A stretch of 60,010 bases of DNA, taken from a virus. Every line of letters starts with the position of its first letter. Within the stretch, counting starts at the first letter, position 1. Below are positions 1 to 6,374 of the stretch, in pieces. The translations under genes were made by a program, and so were the position numbers. The notes under the pieces were generated by a model that made no database searches, was not told where the DNA came from, and was given only the letters and a program-made list of their open reading frames with translations. The DNA is taken from the IMG/VR virus record IMGVR_UViG_3300017987_004445, positions 1 to 60,010 of that record. The stretch is one strand, 5' to 3'.

Positions 1-36
1 GTTTTTCTGCAATATGATAATGCGTGAAAAACAATA
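1..36. repeat. Left copy of 36-bp terminal overlap
   Basis: These 36 bases are identical to 59975-60010. A gene reads in frame across the join made by removing one copy, so this is best read as the overlap of a circular assembly of 59,974 bp and not as a biological repeat. Confidence 0.9.
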
Positions 37-98
37 AAGCACGTCGCAACAGCAACAACAGACCACAGGCACAGCCAAAAACGTTCTTCTCTATCCAT
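1..98 (-). CDS. 5' part of membrane-anchored small protein spanning the circular join
   Basis: The gene starts at ATG 96-98 behind a strong AAAGGAGG ribosome binding site, runs left to base 1, and continues from 59974 to a TAA at 59881-59883. The whole product is 63 residues. It begins MDREERFWLC, has one hydrophobic segment (about residues 8-28) and a polar C-terminal half with two cysteines. The form suggests a single-pass membrane protein with a small soluble tail. I do not recognise the family. It lies just downstream of the attC-like element at 149-206, so it occupies the last position of the cassette-like array, but I see no such element after it. The gene cannot be seen in a linear reading. 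Confidence 0.8.
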   Translation of the reverse strand, partial: MDREERFWLCLWSVVAVATCFIVFHALSYCRK

Positions 99-148
99 GA
101 TTCCTCCTTTGCGCCGAACTCAAGTAAAGTTCCTGCGCGGTTTATTTT

Positions 149-206
149 GGTTAACGTTCAGGGCTATACGATAGTGCGTAGCATTTTGTATAGCCTGTTG
201 TTAAAT
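149..206 (-). repeat. attC-like recombination site A (58 bp)
   Basis: On the minus strand this element runs from ATTTAAC to GTTAACC. Inside it, CAGGCTATAC (188-197) pairs with GTATAGCCCTG (159-169), leaving one bulged base, as extrahelical bases do in integron attC sites. It lies directly after the stop of the 219-479 gene. Its first four bases, ATTT, are the reverse complement of AAAT (531-528), which starts the same gene unit. This matches an integron cassette with its own attC. The GTTRRRY core is imperfect at one base. The alternative is a simple hairpin terminator, although there is no T tract. Confidence 0.6.
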
Positions 207-218
207 GTGCTACGCTAT

Positions 219-479
219 TCATTTACGCTCCCCAGTTTTGGCCGAATCCTTTTTTCTGTGGAGCGCCCTTGCTTCTTTCTCAATTCGCTTTTCTGCATCT
301 CGATTACATAACGAACATGAACCCCATTCAATATGACCAACATATTCCGTATCTCCAATTTTTACAACATGGCATCCTTCTTCTCTACCCATCATTAAAT
401 CACCCATTCCCATTGGGCCAAGCGAATGTCCACAAATAGGTTGCATTCGTAACGGCAAGAAAACTCGTTTTTGTTTCAT
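219..479 (-). CDS. Hypothetical protein, 86 aa (cassette-like gene 4)
   Basis: I place the start at ATG 477-479, where GAGGAG lies a few bases upstream; the frame stays open upstream to 521 but without a better site. The product begins MKQKRVFLPL, is basic and has four cysteines, including a CSLC pair near residue 58 that could bind a metal. I do not recognise a family. The gene sits in a unit bounded by AAAT at 531-528 and the attC-like site at 206-149, so it looks like the cargo of an integron-type cassette. It has no visible promoter of its own. Confidence 0.6.
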   Translation of the reverse strand: MKQKRVFLPLRMQPICGHSLGPMGMGDLMMGREEGCHVVKIGDTEYVGHIEWGSCSLCNRDAEKRIEKEARALHRKKDSAKTGERK

Positions 480-527
480 TTTTTCTCCTCGGCGCGACCT
501 CCCATAAACGAAAGAGGCCAAAATTGC

Positions 528-557
528 ATTTAACGTCAGGGCTACCTGGAGTTTGCC
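528..557 (-). repeat. Short attC-like element (30 bp)
   Basis: On the minus strand this element runs from GGCAAAC (557-551) to GTTAAAT (534-528), with a short CAGG/CCTG stem between them. It ends with a perfect GTTRRRY core, but it is only about half the size of the other sites and its left part overlaps the end of the 542-868 gene. It breaks the reciprocity rule: the unit begins ACCG while the element begins GGCA. It may be a deleted or hybrid attC site. Confidence 0.4.
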
Positions 558-868
558 ATTCGATTTAAAAATCCTTTACCTTTACAGTATGGACAATGTA
601 TATGACCCGCAACACCTCTACAGTGTTGGCAAATTTGGGCCGAGGCTTCCGAGCCAGGTAGCCCGCTGTTACCGGAAGCTTTTGGCGGTTCCTTAATGTG
701 TTCACGGCGATTTAGTTTTTCATCAACAGAAACAGCCCGATTTATTCTCTCTGTTAAATCCGAAGTAAAGCAACACCGACAAGGTTTTTTTTCGTTATCA
801 TCGTGCACCCCATAAACATTGCACCAATCTGCTATTTGTTCAACTACATCTGATAATGTTTCTATCAT
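542..868 (-). CDS. Small zinc-ribbon protein, 108 aa (cassette-like gene 3)
   Basis: The start ATG at 868 follows AGGAGG at good spacing. The product carries a CRCC cluster near residue 30 and a C-terminal C-x2-C...C-x2-C-x-G-x-G arrangement (CQHC, CPYC), which resembles the zinc-binding repeat of DnaJ proteins and of many small phage zinc ribbons. It probably binds one or two zinc ions; the partner is unknown. It is the third gene of the cassette-like array and lies between attC-like site B and the short element at 528-557. Its stop codon falls inside the short element, which may mean that the 3' end was remodelled. Confidence 0.7.
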   Translation of the reverse strand: MIETLSDVVEQIADWCNVYGVHDDNEKKPCRCCFTSDLTERINRAVSVDEKLNRREHIKEPPKASGNSGLPGSEASAQICQHCRGVAGHIHCPYCKGKGFLNRMANSR

Positions 869-908
869 AAGCCGTGAACCTCCTATTCATTTATGAGCCA
901 AAAATTTA

Positions 909-983
909 CGGTAACGGACTTGCAAGGGTGAAGCGCGAAGCGTTTGGGTGTAGCCCTGCGGAACCACCCTTGCGTAGTTAAGC
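909..983 (-). repeat. attC-like recombination site B (75 bp)
   Basis: On the minus strand the element starts GCTTAAC (983-977) and ends GTTACCG (915-909). GCAAGGGTG (973-965) pairs with CACCCTTGC (930-922). The stretch 912-979 is identical to 1286-1353 except for one base. The identity covers the AAC-to-GTT span, while the outer four-base flanks differ. The leading GCTT is the reverse complement of AAGC (1286-1283), the start of the same gene unit, as expected for an integron cassette. It overlaps the last bases of the 978-1247 gene. Confidence 0.7.
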
Positions 984-1247
984 GCATGTGTTTGCGTTCC
1001 TTAATTTATTTGGGGGCGATTTCAGTTTCGTAATTTTCAAAACACAGCACTTAGGTATTGTCATACGTCCCACCACTTGGTCGTTGCTATAACTTTGAAA
1101 AACGGTGATATATTTTTTATTATTCCTTTCTATAAATCCAACTGTACGAATTTGAACAGGAAGCATTGGTTGCATATCATCTATAAAATCCCAAGAGCTA
1201 CTACAACCCTTTGAATCTACCCAATCAATCACAATAAGCTGGTGCAT
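978..1247 (-). CDS. Hypothetical protein, 89 aa (cassette-like gene 2)
   Basis: The start is ATG 1245-1247, a short distance after a GGGGG stretch that may serve as a weak ribosome binding site. The product begins MHQLIVIDWV and has a compact alternating hydrophobic pattern that suggests a small all-beta or alpha/beta fold. I do not recognise a family. The gene fills one unit of the cassette-like array: it starts just inside the AAGC boundary left by site C and stops at site B. The reciprocal match of unit start and site B makes this the cleanest of the cassette-like units. Confidence 0.65.
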   Translation of the reverse strand: MHQLIVIDWVDSKGCSSSWDFIDDMQPMLPVQIRTVGFIERNNKKYITVFQSYSNDQVVGRMTIPKCCVLKITKLKSPPNKLRNANTCA

Positions 1248-1282
1248 TAAGCCCCCAAATCTAATTGATTAGCAAACATTGT

Positions 1283-1357
1283 GCTTAACGGACTTGCAAG
1301 GGTGAAGCGCGAAGCGTTTGGGTGTAGCCTTGCGGAACCACCCTTGCGTAGTTTGCC
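1283..1357 (-). repeat. attC-like recombination site C (75 bp)
   Basis: On the minus strand the element runs from GGCAAAC (1357-1351) to a perfect core GTTAAGC (1289-1283). The 9-bp arms lie at 1339-1347 and 1296-1304. It is the second copy of the 68-bp repeat (one mismatch to 912-979). The leading GGCA is the reverse complement of TGCC at 1727-1724, where a GTTTGCC core marks the likely start of the same unit. It follows the stop of the 1363-1677 gene by five bases. Confidence 0.7.
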
Positions 1358-1362
1358 GATAG

Positions 1363-1677
1363 TCACGCCGATTCCGATGTTGTTGCCAGCGGCATTTGGA
1401 TACCGTTTTTTGCGGCAAATTTTTCTGCATGAACGCGACAATAACAACGCTCTGCCCACGAAACACGGCCAGCGCGACCCGTAACATAGTCATAGGTGCA
1501 TCTAAATTCTGGTCGCAAGTCACAACCACGAACAGAGCAAGCATACCACTTGATATGCTCAGAATCGTTTTCGCGCACAGCCTTATCGTACCTACTTTGG
1601 TAATATTGCAATTTGTTTTCGCTGGCCGTGTAGAGTGGGCCACCCAAGTCGATATTGTGATTCCATGCTTTACCCAT
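1363..1677 (-). CDS. Cysteine-rich hypothetical protein, 104 aa (cassette-like gene 1)
   Basis: The start is ATG at 1677, behind TTTGGAGG; the frame stays open to 1689 but that start has no binding site. The product begins MGKAWNHNID and has cysteines spread over its C-terminal two thirds, including a CYC pair, so it may bind metal. I do not recognise the family. A longer overlapping frame (1269-1763) lacks a ribosome binding site and has a shadow-like composition, so I prefer this one. It is the first gene of the cassette-like array. Confidence 0.65.
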   Translation of the reverse strand: MGKAWNHNIDLGGPLYTASENKLQYYQSRYDKAVRENDSEHIKWYACSVRGCDLRPEFRCTYDYVTGRAGRVSWAERCYCRVHAEKFAAKNGIQMPLATTSESA

Positions 1678-1723
1678 GTTTTCCTCCAAATGCCGTTGGC
1701 ATAATTATTAAAGGCGTGATTTT

Positions 1724-1730
1724 GGCAAAC
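1724..1730 (-). other. GTTTGCC core: likely left border of the cassette-like array
   Basis: On the minus strand GTT|TGCC lies upstream of the 1363-1677 gene. TGCC is the reverse complement of the first four bases of site C (GGCA), so this looks like the entry point of the first cassette. There is no palindromic site before it, which would fit an attI-like or secondary insertion site. Confidence 0.45.
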
Positions 1731-1752
1731 TACTACCATTATGAACAACATC

Positions 1753-1944
1753 TTAACATACAATTCTTCGTTTGCGCCTTCTCTCCCAAGGAGTTAGCCT
1801 CTTCGGACATCCCTTGATTGAGTCTACAAGAACAACTCTATCTGCCGGACGCTCTGCATATAATCTTCCATCTTCAACCCATTTCCGGGCCGTACTTACG
1901 GAAACCTTGCGGAGCCTTGCCCATTGTGAAAGACGTAAAAGCAT
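1753..1944 (-). CDS. MerR/excisionase-type helix-turn-helix protein, 63 aa
   Basis: The start ATG at 1944 follows AAGGAAGG. The N-terminal half is a clear winged-helix pattern of the excisionase/MerR type: LSQWARLRKVSVSTARKW is followed by a GRL...VVLVD wing, and the C-terminus is very basic. Such proteins bind DNA as small architectural factors or regulators. No integrase is visible, so an excisionase role is not supported; control of the leftward operon is as likely. It directly follows the DUF551 gene (stop at 1945) and is the last gene before the cassette-like array. Confidence 0.75.
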   Translation of the reverse strand: MLLRLSQWARLRKVSVSTARKWVEDGRLYAERPADRVVLVDSIKGCPKRLTPWERRRKRRIVC

Positions 1945-2373
1945 CTATCCTTCCTTTGCCCGTGTGAGGGGGAGCCGACCAACCAACTCTGCGTTTTCCT
2001 TTTGTGCGACAGGGGAAGGCTCAAGCAACTTTTCTGCTTTATCCACAAGATCACCAATAGGGGTGCTGGTGTCGTATTCCTCATCGTTCCTGAACCTTTT
2101 TATAATTTCCCTCAAGACAGCCACCGCCTCTGCATTTTCCGACTGTGCGACAGGGGAAGGCGGTTTCGGAAGTTCCCTCCAGTGTGTAACGCCATTGTAA
2201 AAGCAATTGTTGCCTGCCCACAGTTTGTCGCTGTTAAAAAAGGCCCAAGCAACCGATCTGAGCCCATCGCTCGAAGTGAAGCATATCAGCTTTGTACCTA
2301 TCCCATCAGGCAAACTGTCCTTCACTGATACCCACTCCACCGCCTCTGCATTTTCCGGCGTTGCTTTCTCCAC
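1945..2373 (-). CDS. DUF551-containing protein, 142 aa
   Basis: The frame opens with GTG at 2373. The first 70 residues fit the DUF551 pattern (W.SV.D.LP, a central hydrophobic strand, then GVTHWRELP.PP), a small domain common in phages with unknown function. The rest contains a short motif three times (ENAEAV, SPVAQSENAEAV, SPVAQKENAELV). These copies are encoded by near-repeat DNA at about 1989-2021, 2132-2163 and 2342-2357 and probably act as linkers that expanded by slippage. The start is uncertain because no clear ribosome binding site precedes the GTG. Confidence 0.7.
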   Translation of the reverse strand: MEKATPENAEAVEWVSVKDSLPDGIGTKLICFTSSDGLRSVAWAFFNSDKLWAGNNCFYNGVTHWRELPKPPSPVAQSENAEAVAVLREIIKRFRNDEEYDTSTPIGDLVDKAEKLLEPSPVAQKENAELVGRLPLTRAKEG

Positions 2374-2384
2374 GGAAGGGGAGT

Positions 2385-2867
2385 TTAGTTTTTGTAATTT
2401 GATCCCTTTACTGATTTTACTAACCCTCCAATGTTTACGAGTGCTAGATTCGGCCGCTTCTCTAAATAATCTTTTAGAACCTGTATATCAAAGTCTATGT
2501 CACGGGCACCATTATAAAATCTTTCCAGGTTATGATACAGATATAGGTTAAAAACCTCTTGGTAGTCGATATTAAGTGGTTGAAGTAGTGGTTTTTGCTC
2601 AGTAAACGGGAACTGTGAGTGTTCGTAAAACTCAAAATACCGCTTGGATATAACCCGTTTCACCTTGATTTTTTTTTGTTTCCCTGATTCCTGATCTGTA
2701 ATCTCTTTGGTTCTTTCAGTGTGATAGTCCTTTCCCCATTGGCATTTACATACGTAGGATGATACATATGGCATAATATTTTTACCCATACCCTCCAAGC
2801 TGTACACGTTAATAAGACCCGTGTTGTTGCACAGCCTGCATACGTTAAAATCCTGCCACCAGCCCAT
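2385..2867 (-). CDS. Cysteine-motif protein, 160 aa, coupled to the DUF1376 gene
   Basis: The start ATG overlaps the stop of the upstream gene (TAATG at 2867), so translation is probably coupled. The first 45 residues hold C-x2-C-NNTG and CKC motifs that look like a zinc-binding module, followed by a charged middle and an aromatic-rich C-terminal half. I do not recognise the family. Position after a DUF1376 protein is where many phages place a helicase loader, but no Walker motif is present, so that role is not supported by sequence. Confidence 0.65.
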   Translation of the reverse strand: MGWWQDFNVCRLCNNTGLINVYSLEGMGKNIMPYVSSYVCKCQWGKDYHTERTKEITDQESGKQKKIKVKRVISKRYFEFYEHSQFPFTEQKPLLQPLNIDYQEVFNLYLYHNLERFYNGARDIDFDIQVLKDYLEKRPNLALVNIGGLVKSVKGSNYKN

Positions 2868-3532
2868 TATAAGTATCCTTTCGCTCGGGCTTCTTCTTCT
2901 GTTACGGTTTCAATCTCTTCTTCCTGCCTACCGCGCCCCTTGAAAGTGGTGTCGTTGTTTGCCCACCGCTTCAATCTTCTTTTAAGGTCCCAAGTCTTTT
3001 CCATCTGAAAGCGAACTTTGGTACGCGAGGGGTTGGGTTCAGTCCAATATTCAAAAAAGGCAGTAAGCATCTTCTCTGAATATTCTTTCTTAAATTCTAA
3101 GACTTTTCTTTTGAATATTTCTATTGCATCTTCTATTTCATTTGCTATTTCATCTTCAGCAGGATGTAACACTTCTGTACGTGCTTTTGTTTTTGTTTTG
3201 TTTTTCCTTGCTAAAGTTCTGATATCACTTATGTTAGAAACCTCTAAAAGACGCTCAGAGTAGTAACGGCCCTTATGTTTGCAACACTTTCCAAGCTCAA
3301 AAAAGGACAAAACTTCGGGCTTAATTTGCTCCCATTCTTGAGGTGAAACACGAGCATATACAGCAAGTACCTTATCATCCATTGGGAGGGTTGCTCTTGG
3401 CTCCTCTAACCAAGCTCTGCACAAGAGATACATATATGCTTTGATTACTTTACCAGAGGCCAGCTCAACCTTTCCCGATCCTAGCCAGTCCCTAACATAG
3501 AAAGAAAATGCGGGTGCTTTCATGTTATCCAT
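2867..3532 (-). CDS. DUF1376-like phage replication protein, 221 aa
   Basis: The N-terminal 95 residues (FSFYVRDWLGSG..., LLCRAW, then LA.YARVS..EW and FF..GK...RYY) match the DUF1376 pattern found in phage replication initiators, a winged-helix-like domain thought to bind origin DNA. The C-terminal half is charged, with a predicted coiled stretch. It is the first gene after the leftward promoter at 3659-3687. No strong Shine-Dalgarno sequence precedes ATG 3530-3532; the second ATG (codon 4) is an alternative. With no polymerase in the genome, it may recruit the host replisome. Confidence 0.7.
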   Translation of the reverse strand: MDNMKAPAFSFYVRDWLGSGKVELASGKVIKAYMYLLCRAWLEEPRATLPMDDKVLAVYARVSPQEWEQIKPEVLSFFELGKCCKHKGRYYSERLLEVSNISDIRTLARKNKTKTKARTEVLHPAEDEIANEIEDAIEIFKRKVLEFKKEYSEKMLTAFFEYWTEPNPSRTKVRFQMEKTWDLKRRLKRWANNDTTFKGRGRQEEEIETVTEEEARAKGYL

Positions 3533-3585
3533 AATAAATAACCAGTGGCCTATCCATATACCGTGTGCAATATATGAACAGACCG

Positions 3586-3602
3586 GCAGACGGTGAGTCT
3601 GC
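3586..3602. other. Small perfect hairpin in the leader of the 3652 transcript
   Basis: GCAGAC and GTCTGC form a 6-bp stem with a 5-base loop. It lies between the promoter at 3659-3687 and the start at 3532. A TTTT follows on the plus strand only, where no gene ends, so I treat it as a leader structure and not a terminator. Confidence 0.4.
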
Positions 3603-3658
3603 TTTTACTGGTATTCCTATATTCTGTTTCGGGATGCACACGTTTTGTTCACGATTAA

Positions 3659-3687
3659 AAGATAGTTAATGTGTTTCTACTTGTCAA
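3659..3687 (-). promoter_or_regulatory. Leftward sigma70-type promoter
   Basis: On the minus strand TTGACA (3687-3682), a 17-base spacer and TATCTT (3664-3659) predict a start near 3652, about 120 bases before the DUF1376 gene. It lies in the longest gap of the leftward block between the zinc-ribbon gene ending at 3778 and the gene starting at 3532. Confidence 0.7.
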
Positions 3688-3777
3688 GACCTTTATCCAT
3701 CCACCCCGATATAAACGACTGCACTGTACTTGGGTTCTTACTTACTATGGTATAGAGTTTATCTATCTGCTCAGATG

Positions 3778-3915
3778 TCAACTGCTTTTTTTCTTCCTCT
3801 CCCTCACATCCTTCTTCAAACACTTCGGGCACTTAGGATCTGGATAGCTGGACTTAAAGCGCCATCCGCAAGATTTACATACATATTTCCTACACTTAGG
3901 GCTGTATTTAGACAT
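3778..3915 (-). CDS. Tiny zinc-ribbon protein, 45 aa
   Basis: ATG at 3915 lies inside the last codons of the upstream nuclease gene (GATGTCTAA), with AGAGG just before it, so translation is coupled. The product begins MSKYSPKCRK and has C-x2-C and C-x2-C pairs (CKSC at 13-16, CPKC at 29-32) with a basic tail: a minimal zinc ribbon, perhaps nucleic-acid binding. It may be a detachable accessory to the nuclease upstream. Confidence 0.7.
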   Translation of the reverse strand: MSKYSPKCRKYVCKSCGWRFKSSYPDPKCPKCLKKDVRERKKKSS

Positions 3916-5821
3916 CCCAGCCTCTTTGTTTTATGAGGTCATTTCTTTGGTCTACCAGCTTCGCATAATATTGTTTCAATTCGGTCTTTGCGTTTTTAAC
4001 CTCATGCCACCATTCCGCCATTCTTTCTTTTGTTTTTGCATCATTTTCAAGCCATTCTTTGTATTCAATATATAAAGCCTCTTCTTGTGGAGGGGCTTCC
4101 TTGGGTTGGGATGTTTCAACTTTTGTTGAGTCTGCGTTTATGCGCTCATTAGTAAGAAATAGTAGATCCTCTTTTTCTGGATCGACATCTGGGAGATCAA
4201 GTAACACCTTTTCTGGGGCTATGTTTGCAACCTTCTGTATGTCTGCAAGCCTAAAATCTCCAGTGATATGTAAGATATAATGATTGCTTTTGGCCTGATT
4301 TCCCTTACTATCTTTAAAAACGGTTTCATGTTTATGCCTTTCAAGCGTTAGGGGAATCATATGGCATCTGCCGCATACAGCCTTTACATACCCCATGCAC
4401 GAATTAAGATTGACTATGGAATGATAGGACCCGGTGTTTATTTGCCATACGCCAACACCTGGGAGTTGTGGAATTAGAACATTCAAAGTTCCAACTTCGC
4501 TACATTCTTTGGCTTTATAGTAAGGGCATTCCTTGCCCGCGCATTTGACTTTTGGGTTGGGCTTATCCTCTATAACCTCTAATTCTTCGGTAAATTTTGG
4601 GTCACTGCAAATGGCCGTCTCGCCGTCTCCTTTGCATTTTAGAGAAGCACTTGAGCCATAGCGCTTGTAGAATTGCGGAAAGTCAATATCCGGGTTCCCT
4701 GTTGGAAGCATAAAATCAAAACGCTTTGGTTTTTCTCCATATAGCTTATGAAATTCTTGTATCATGCGCTGTCGCTCTTCTTCGTTTGGTGTTGCGGGGT
4801 CAAGGATGAAATAGTCAACTTCTTTTGGTCGTTCCTTGCCATTACCTGTTGGCACCTTGATTCCAAGCCTGATTTTGCCCAACCGGGGCAAGCGCTTGAT
4901 TTCAGACAATCCTTTTATAGCCATTTCTTCTTTCTCCTTTTCCTGTTTAAGGTATTTACCATATGGGCAGAATTCTGCTACCTCGCAATATTTTTGGCAG
5001 CGCAATCCATCCCAGTTTTCTTTTCTATTACAGGTTTGGTGCCAATATCCTTGTTTTAAAGCCTTTAAAAGACGCTCGCGTTTGTATTTGAAATACCACA
5101 GCACTTCGTCATCTGGGAGGATTGGTACGTCAAAATAGTATACGTTTCTAAAAACCCCTCGGCTTCTGGCTATGTATAGGCCACCATCTCTAACAATGGC
5201 TTGGATTTTTAATCTTTTAATCTTGCGCTGATGCTTCTTTTCCCATTCGATGCGATATTTGTTTAACTGATAAATCCATTCCCACATATCCACGGATTCT
5301 TCATTGCGCACCAAAACTTGTCGCATTCGCGGCTCACCCTTGCGCTTGCCGCTTTTATATATTTCTCCTGTGGGTTCTTGTTTGGTCGTAAATCCGAGCG
5401 CTTTTGCAACCTTGTATGAGCCCGATGTTTTGTAATCGGCCATGGTTGGAATACTGTCTTCGATTTCCACCACATCTGTAATCCCGGTTTCATCCACATC
5501 TGGTCCCTCGAAACGTTCTTCTAATGTTGAATATTCGTCTTCTGCTGATTCGAGGGCACCATGTCCTTTTGACCCCAACACACGAAAAGCAACATCTTGG
5601 GGAGAAATAGCATAATCCTTGGTGAGGCGCAAAAAAGCCAGCATTGTTCCGTTTATAAGTTGTGTTGTTGAGGGCTTACCTGTCCAAGGTCTTTCGCTTG
5701 CAGCCATTTGCAGATATGAGCGCGTGGCACAACGTTCACTCATACGGCAACCACCCTCTTTTAAGCATTCTGAAATTAAGATTCTCTCAGTGTCCGGGCA
5801 TATGAACCATTTGGTAGGCAT
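3908..5821 (-). CDS. Cas4/RecB-like Fe-S nuclease fused to a phiC31 gp3-like domain
   Basis: The 637-residue product has two halves. Residues 1-290 look like a PD-(D/E)XK nuclease of the Cas4/AddB kind: D116 in TDVVE, DYK at 129-131, then YQLNKY at 184-189 (the QxxxY motif). Cysteines at 8, 20, 25 and 31 and at 264, 275, 279 and 285 could hold an Fe-S cluster. From about residue 300 it follows the pattern of the phiC31 gp3 family (RLGKIRLG near the start, several CxxC pairs, then PGVGVWQI). In phiC31 gp3 is the recombination directionality factor, but no serine integrase is visible here. The fusion suggests a role in DNA processing during replication or recombination. ATG at 5821 overlaps the upstream stop. 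Confidence 0.7.
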   Translation of the reverse strand: MPTKWFICPDTERILISECLKEGGCRMSERCATRSYLQMAASERPWTGKPSTTQLINGTMLAFLRLTKDYAISPQDVAFRVLGSKGHGALESAEDEYSTLEERFEGPDVDETGITDVVEIEDSIPTMADYKTSGSYKVAKALGFTTKQEPTGEIYKSGKRKGEPRMRQVLVRNEESVDMWEWIYQLNKYRIEWEKKHQRKIKRLKIQAIVRDGGLYIARSRGVFRNVYYFDVPILPDDEVLWYFKYKRERLLKALKQGYWHQTCNRKENWDGLRCQKYCEVAEFCPYGKYLKQEKEKEEMAIKGLSEIKRLPRLGKIRLGIKVPTGNGKERPKEVDYFILDPATPNEEERQRMIQEFHKLYGEKPKRFDFMLPTGNPDIDFPQFYKRYGSSASLKCKGDGETAICSDPKFTEELEVIEDKPNPKVKCAGKECPYYKAKECSEVGTLNVLIPQLPGVGVWQINTGSYHSIVNLNSCMGYVKAVCGRCHMIPLTLERHKHETVFKDSKGNQAKSNHYILHITGDFRLADIQKVANIAPEKVLLDLPDVDPEKEDLLFLTNERINADSTKVETSQPKEAPPQEEALYIEYKEWLENDAKTKERMAEWWHEVKNAKTELKQYYAKLVDQRNDLIKQRGWDV

Positions 5822-6036
5822 TACAGTACTTTCTCCCCTTCTTTCCTAAGCTTAGATTCTACAACGAGCCGACCGGCTTCGGTGAGATAGCCCCAAAGAT
5901 TCAAGCCCTTAAGCGGCCCTTCTTCCACGGTAATAGAATGGATAATTGTCTCGTCTAAGACTTGCTCTTTCTCTTCAATGAGACGGTCGTATTTATGGGT
6001 GCAATTGATGGTAGCAACCAAATTGTATTCTTCCAC
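5821..6036 (-). CDS. Hypothetical protein, 71 aa
   Basis: GTG at 6034-6036 follows AGAGGAGG, an excellent binding site. The product is acidic, with a helical first half and a short beta-like segment (GLNLWGYL). It overlaps the start of the nuclease-gp3 fusion by one base and so is translated with it. I do not recognise a family; a regulator or partner of the nuclease is possible but not shown. Confidence 0.65.
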   Translation of the reverse strand: MEEYNLVATINCTHKYDRLIEEKEQVLDETIIHSITVEEGPLKGLNLWGYLTEAGRLVVESKLRKEGEKVL

Positions 6037-6054
6037 ACAACCTCCTCTGTAAGG

Positions 6055-6213
6055 TTATGAATAGGCGGGAAATTTATCAGCTTTTTTCTTTAGTCTCCAC
6101 TTCTTTTTCAGAAAATGTCTTTTGAAGCATGTAAATTTGTGATACCAACATATTCCATGGCTGATGGACTCGCCCAACTTTTCACCACACCAGGCGCAGG
6201 GGGGCTTATTCAC
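6055..6213 (-). CDS. Small zinc-finger protein, 52 aa
   Basis: GTG at 6213 overlaps the stop of the preceding gene and lies behind GGGGAGG. The product reads NKPPCAWCGE... with C-x2-C, then GICWYH and FTCF. This looks like a treble-clef or HNH-type zinc knuckle without evident catalytic residues. The C-terminus is strongly basic (KKKWRLKKK), which suggests nucleic-acid binding. Confidence 0.65.
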   Translation of the reverse strand: MNKPPCAWCGEKLGESISHGICWYHKFTCFKRHFLKKKWRLKKKADKFPAYS

Positions 6214-6371
6214 TGCACCTCCCCGTTTCCGTTGAGGGTATCGCCGTTGCCTTTTGCTGCTTGCAGGAGTAGTTTCTTACAGTCCGGGCACACCACTGGC
6301 TTAATGGTCTTATTAGCCAAGGGTTCCTCTTCCCCTACAATCTTTTTGCATCCGGAACACTGGAGGATCAT
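6210..6371 (-). CDS. Small zinc-ribbon protein, 53 aa
   Basis: ATG at 6371 starts a frame with CSGC at residues 5-8 and CPDC at 28-31, a classical two-knuckle zinc ribbon with a Gly/Asn-rich tail. AAGGAAAAG lies about 10 bases upstream, inside the end of the previous gene. It overlaps the next gene by four bases. One of several tandem zinc-ribbon genes here. Confidence 0.65.
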   Translation of the reverse strand: MILQCSGCKKIVGEEEPLANKTIKPVVCPDCKKLLLQAAKGNGDTLNGNGEVQ

Positions 6372-6374
6372 AGG

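Noticed and set aside
24-311. Plus-strand frame of 95 codons near position 1
   Set aside because: Opposite to leftward genes with good start sites, and it crosses the attC-like element.
909-1357. The 68-bp repeats as plain rho-independent terminators
   Set aside because: No T tract follows on either strand, and the matching four-base unit borders are not explained by terminators. I keep this as the main alternative.
1269-1763. 164-codon minus-strand frame over cassette-like gene 1
   Set aside because: It runs through the palindromic repeat and lacks a ribosome binding site, while the frame at 1363-1677 has a clear one.
1753-1944. MerR/excisionase-like gene as proof of a temperate lifestyle
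   Set aside because: No integrase, attachment site or full repressor module is seen, and such small proteins also occur in lytic phages.
3586-3602. The GCAGAC hairpin as a terminator
   Set aside because: T residues follow only on the plus strand, where no gene ends; on the minus strand it is in a leader.
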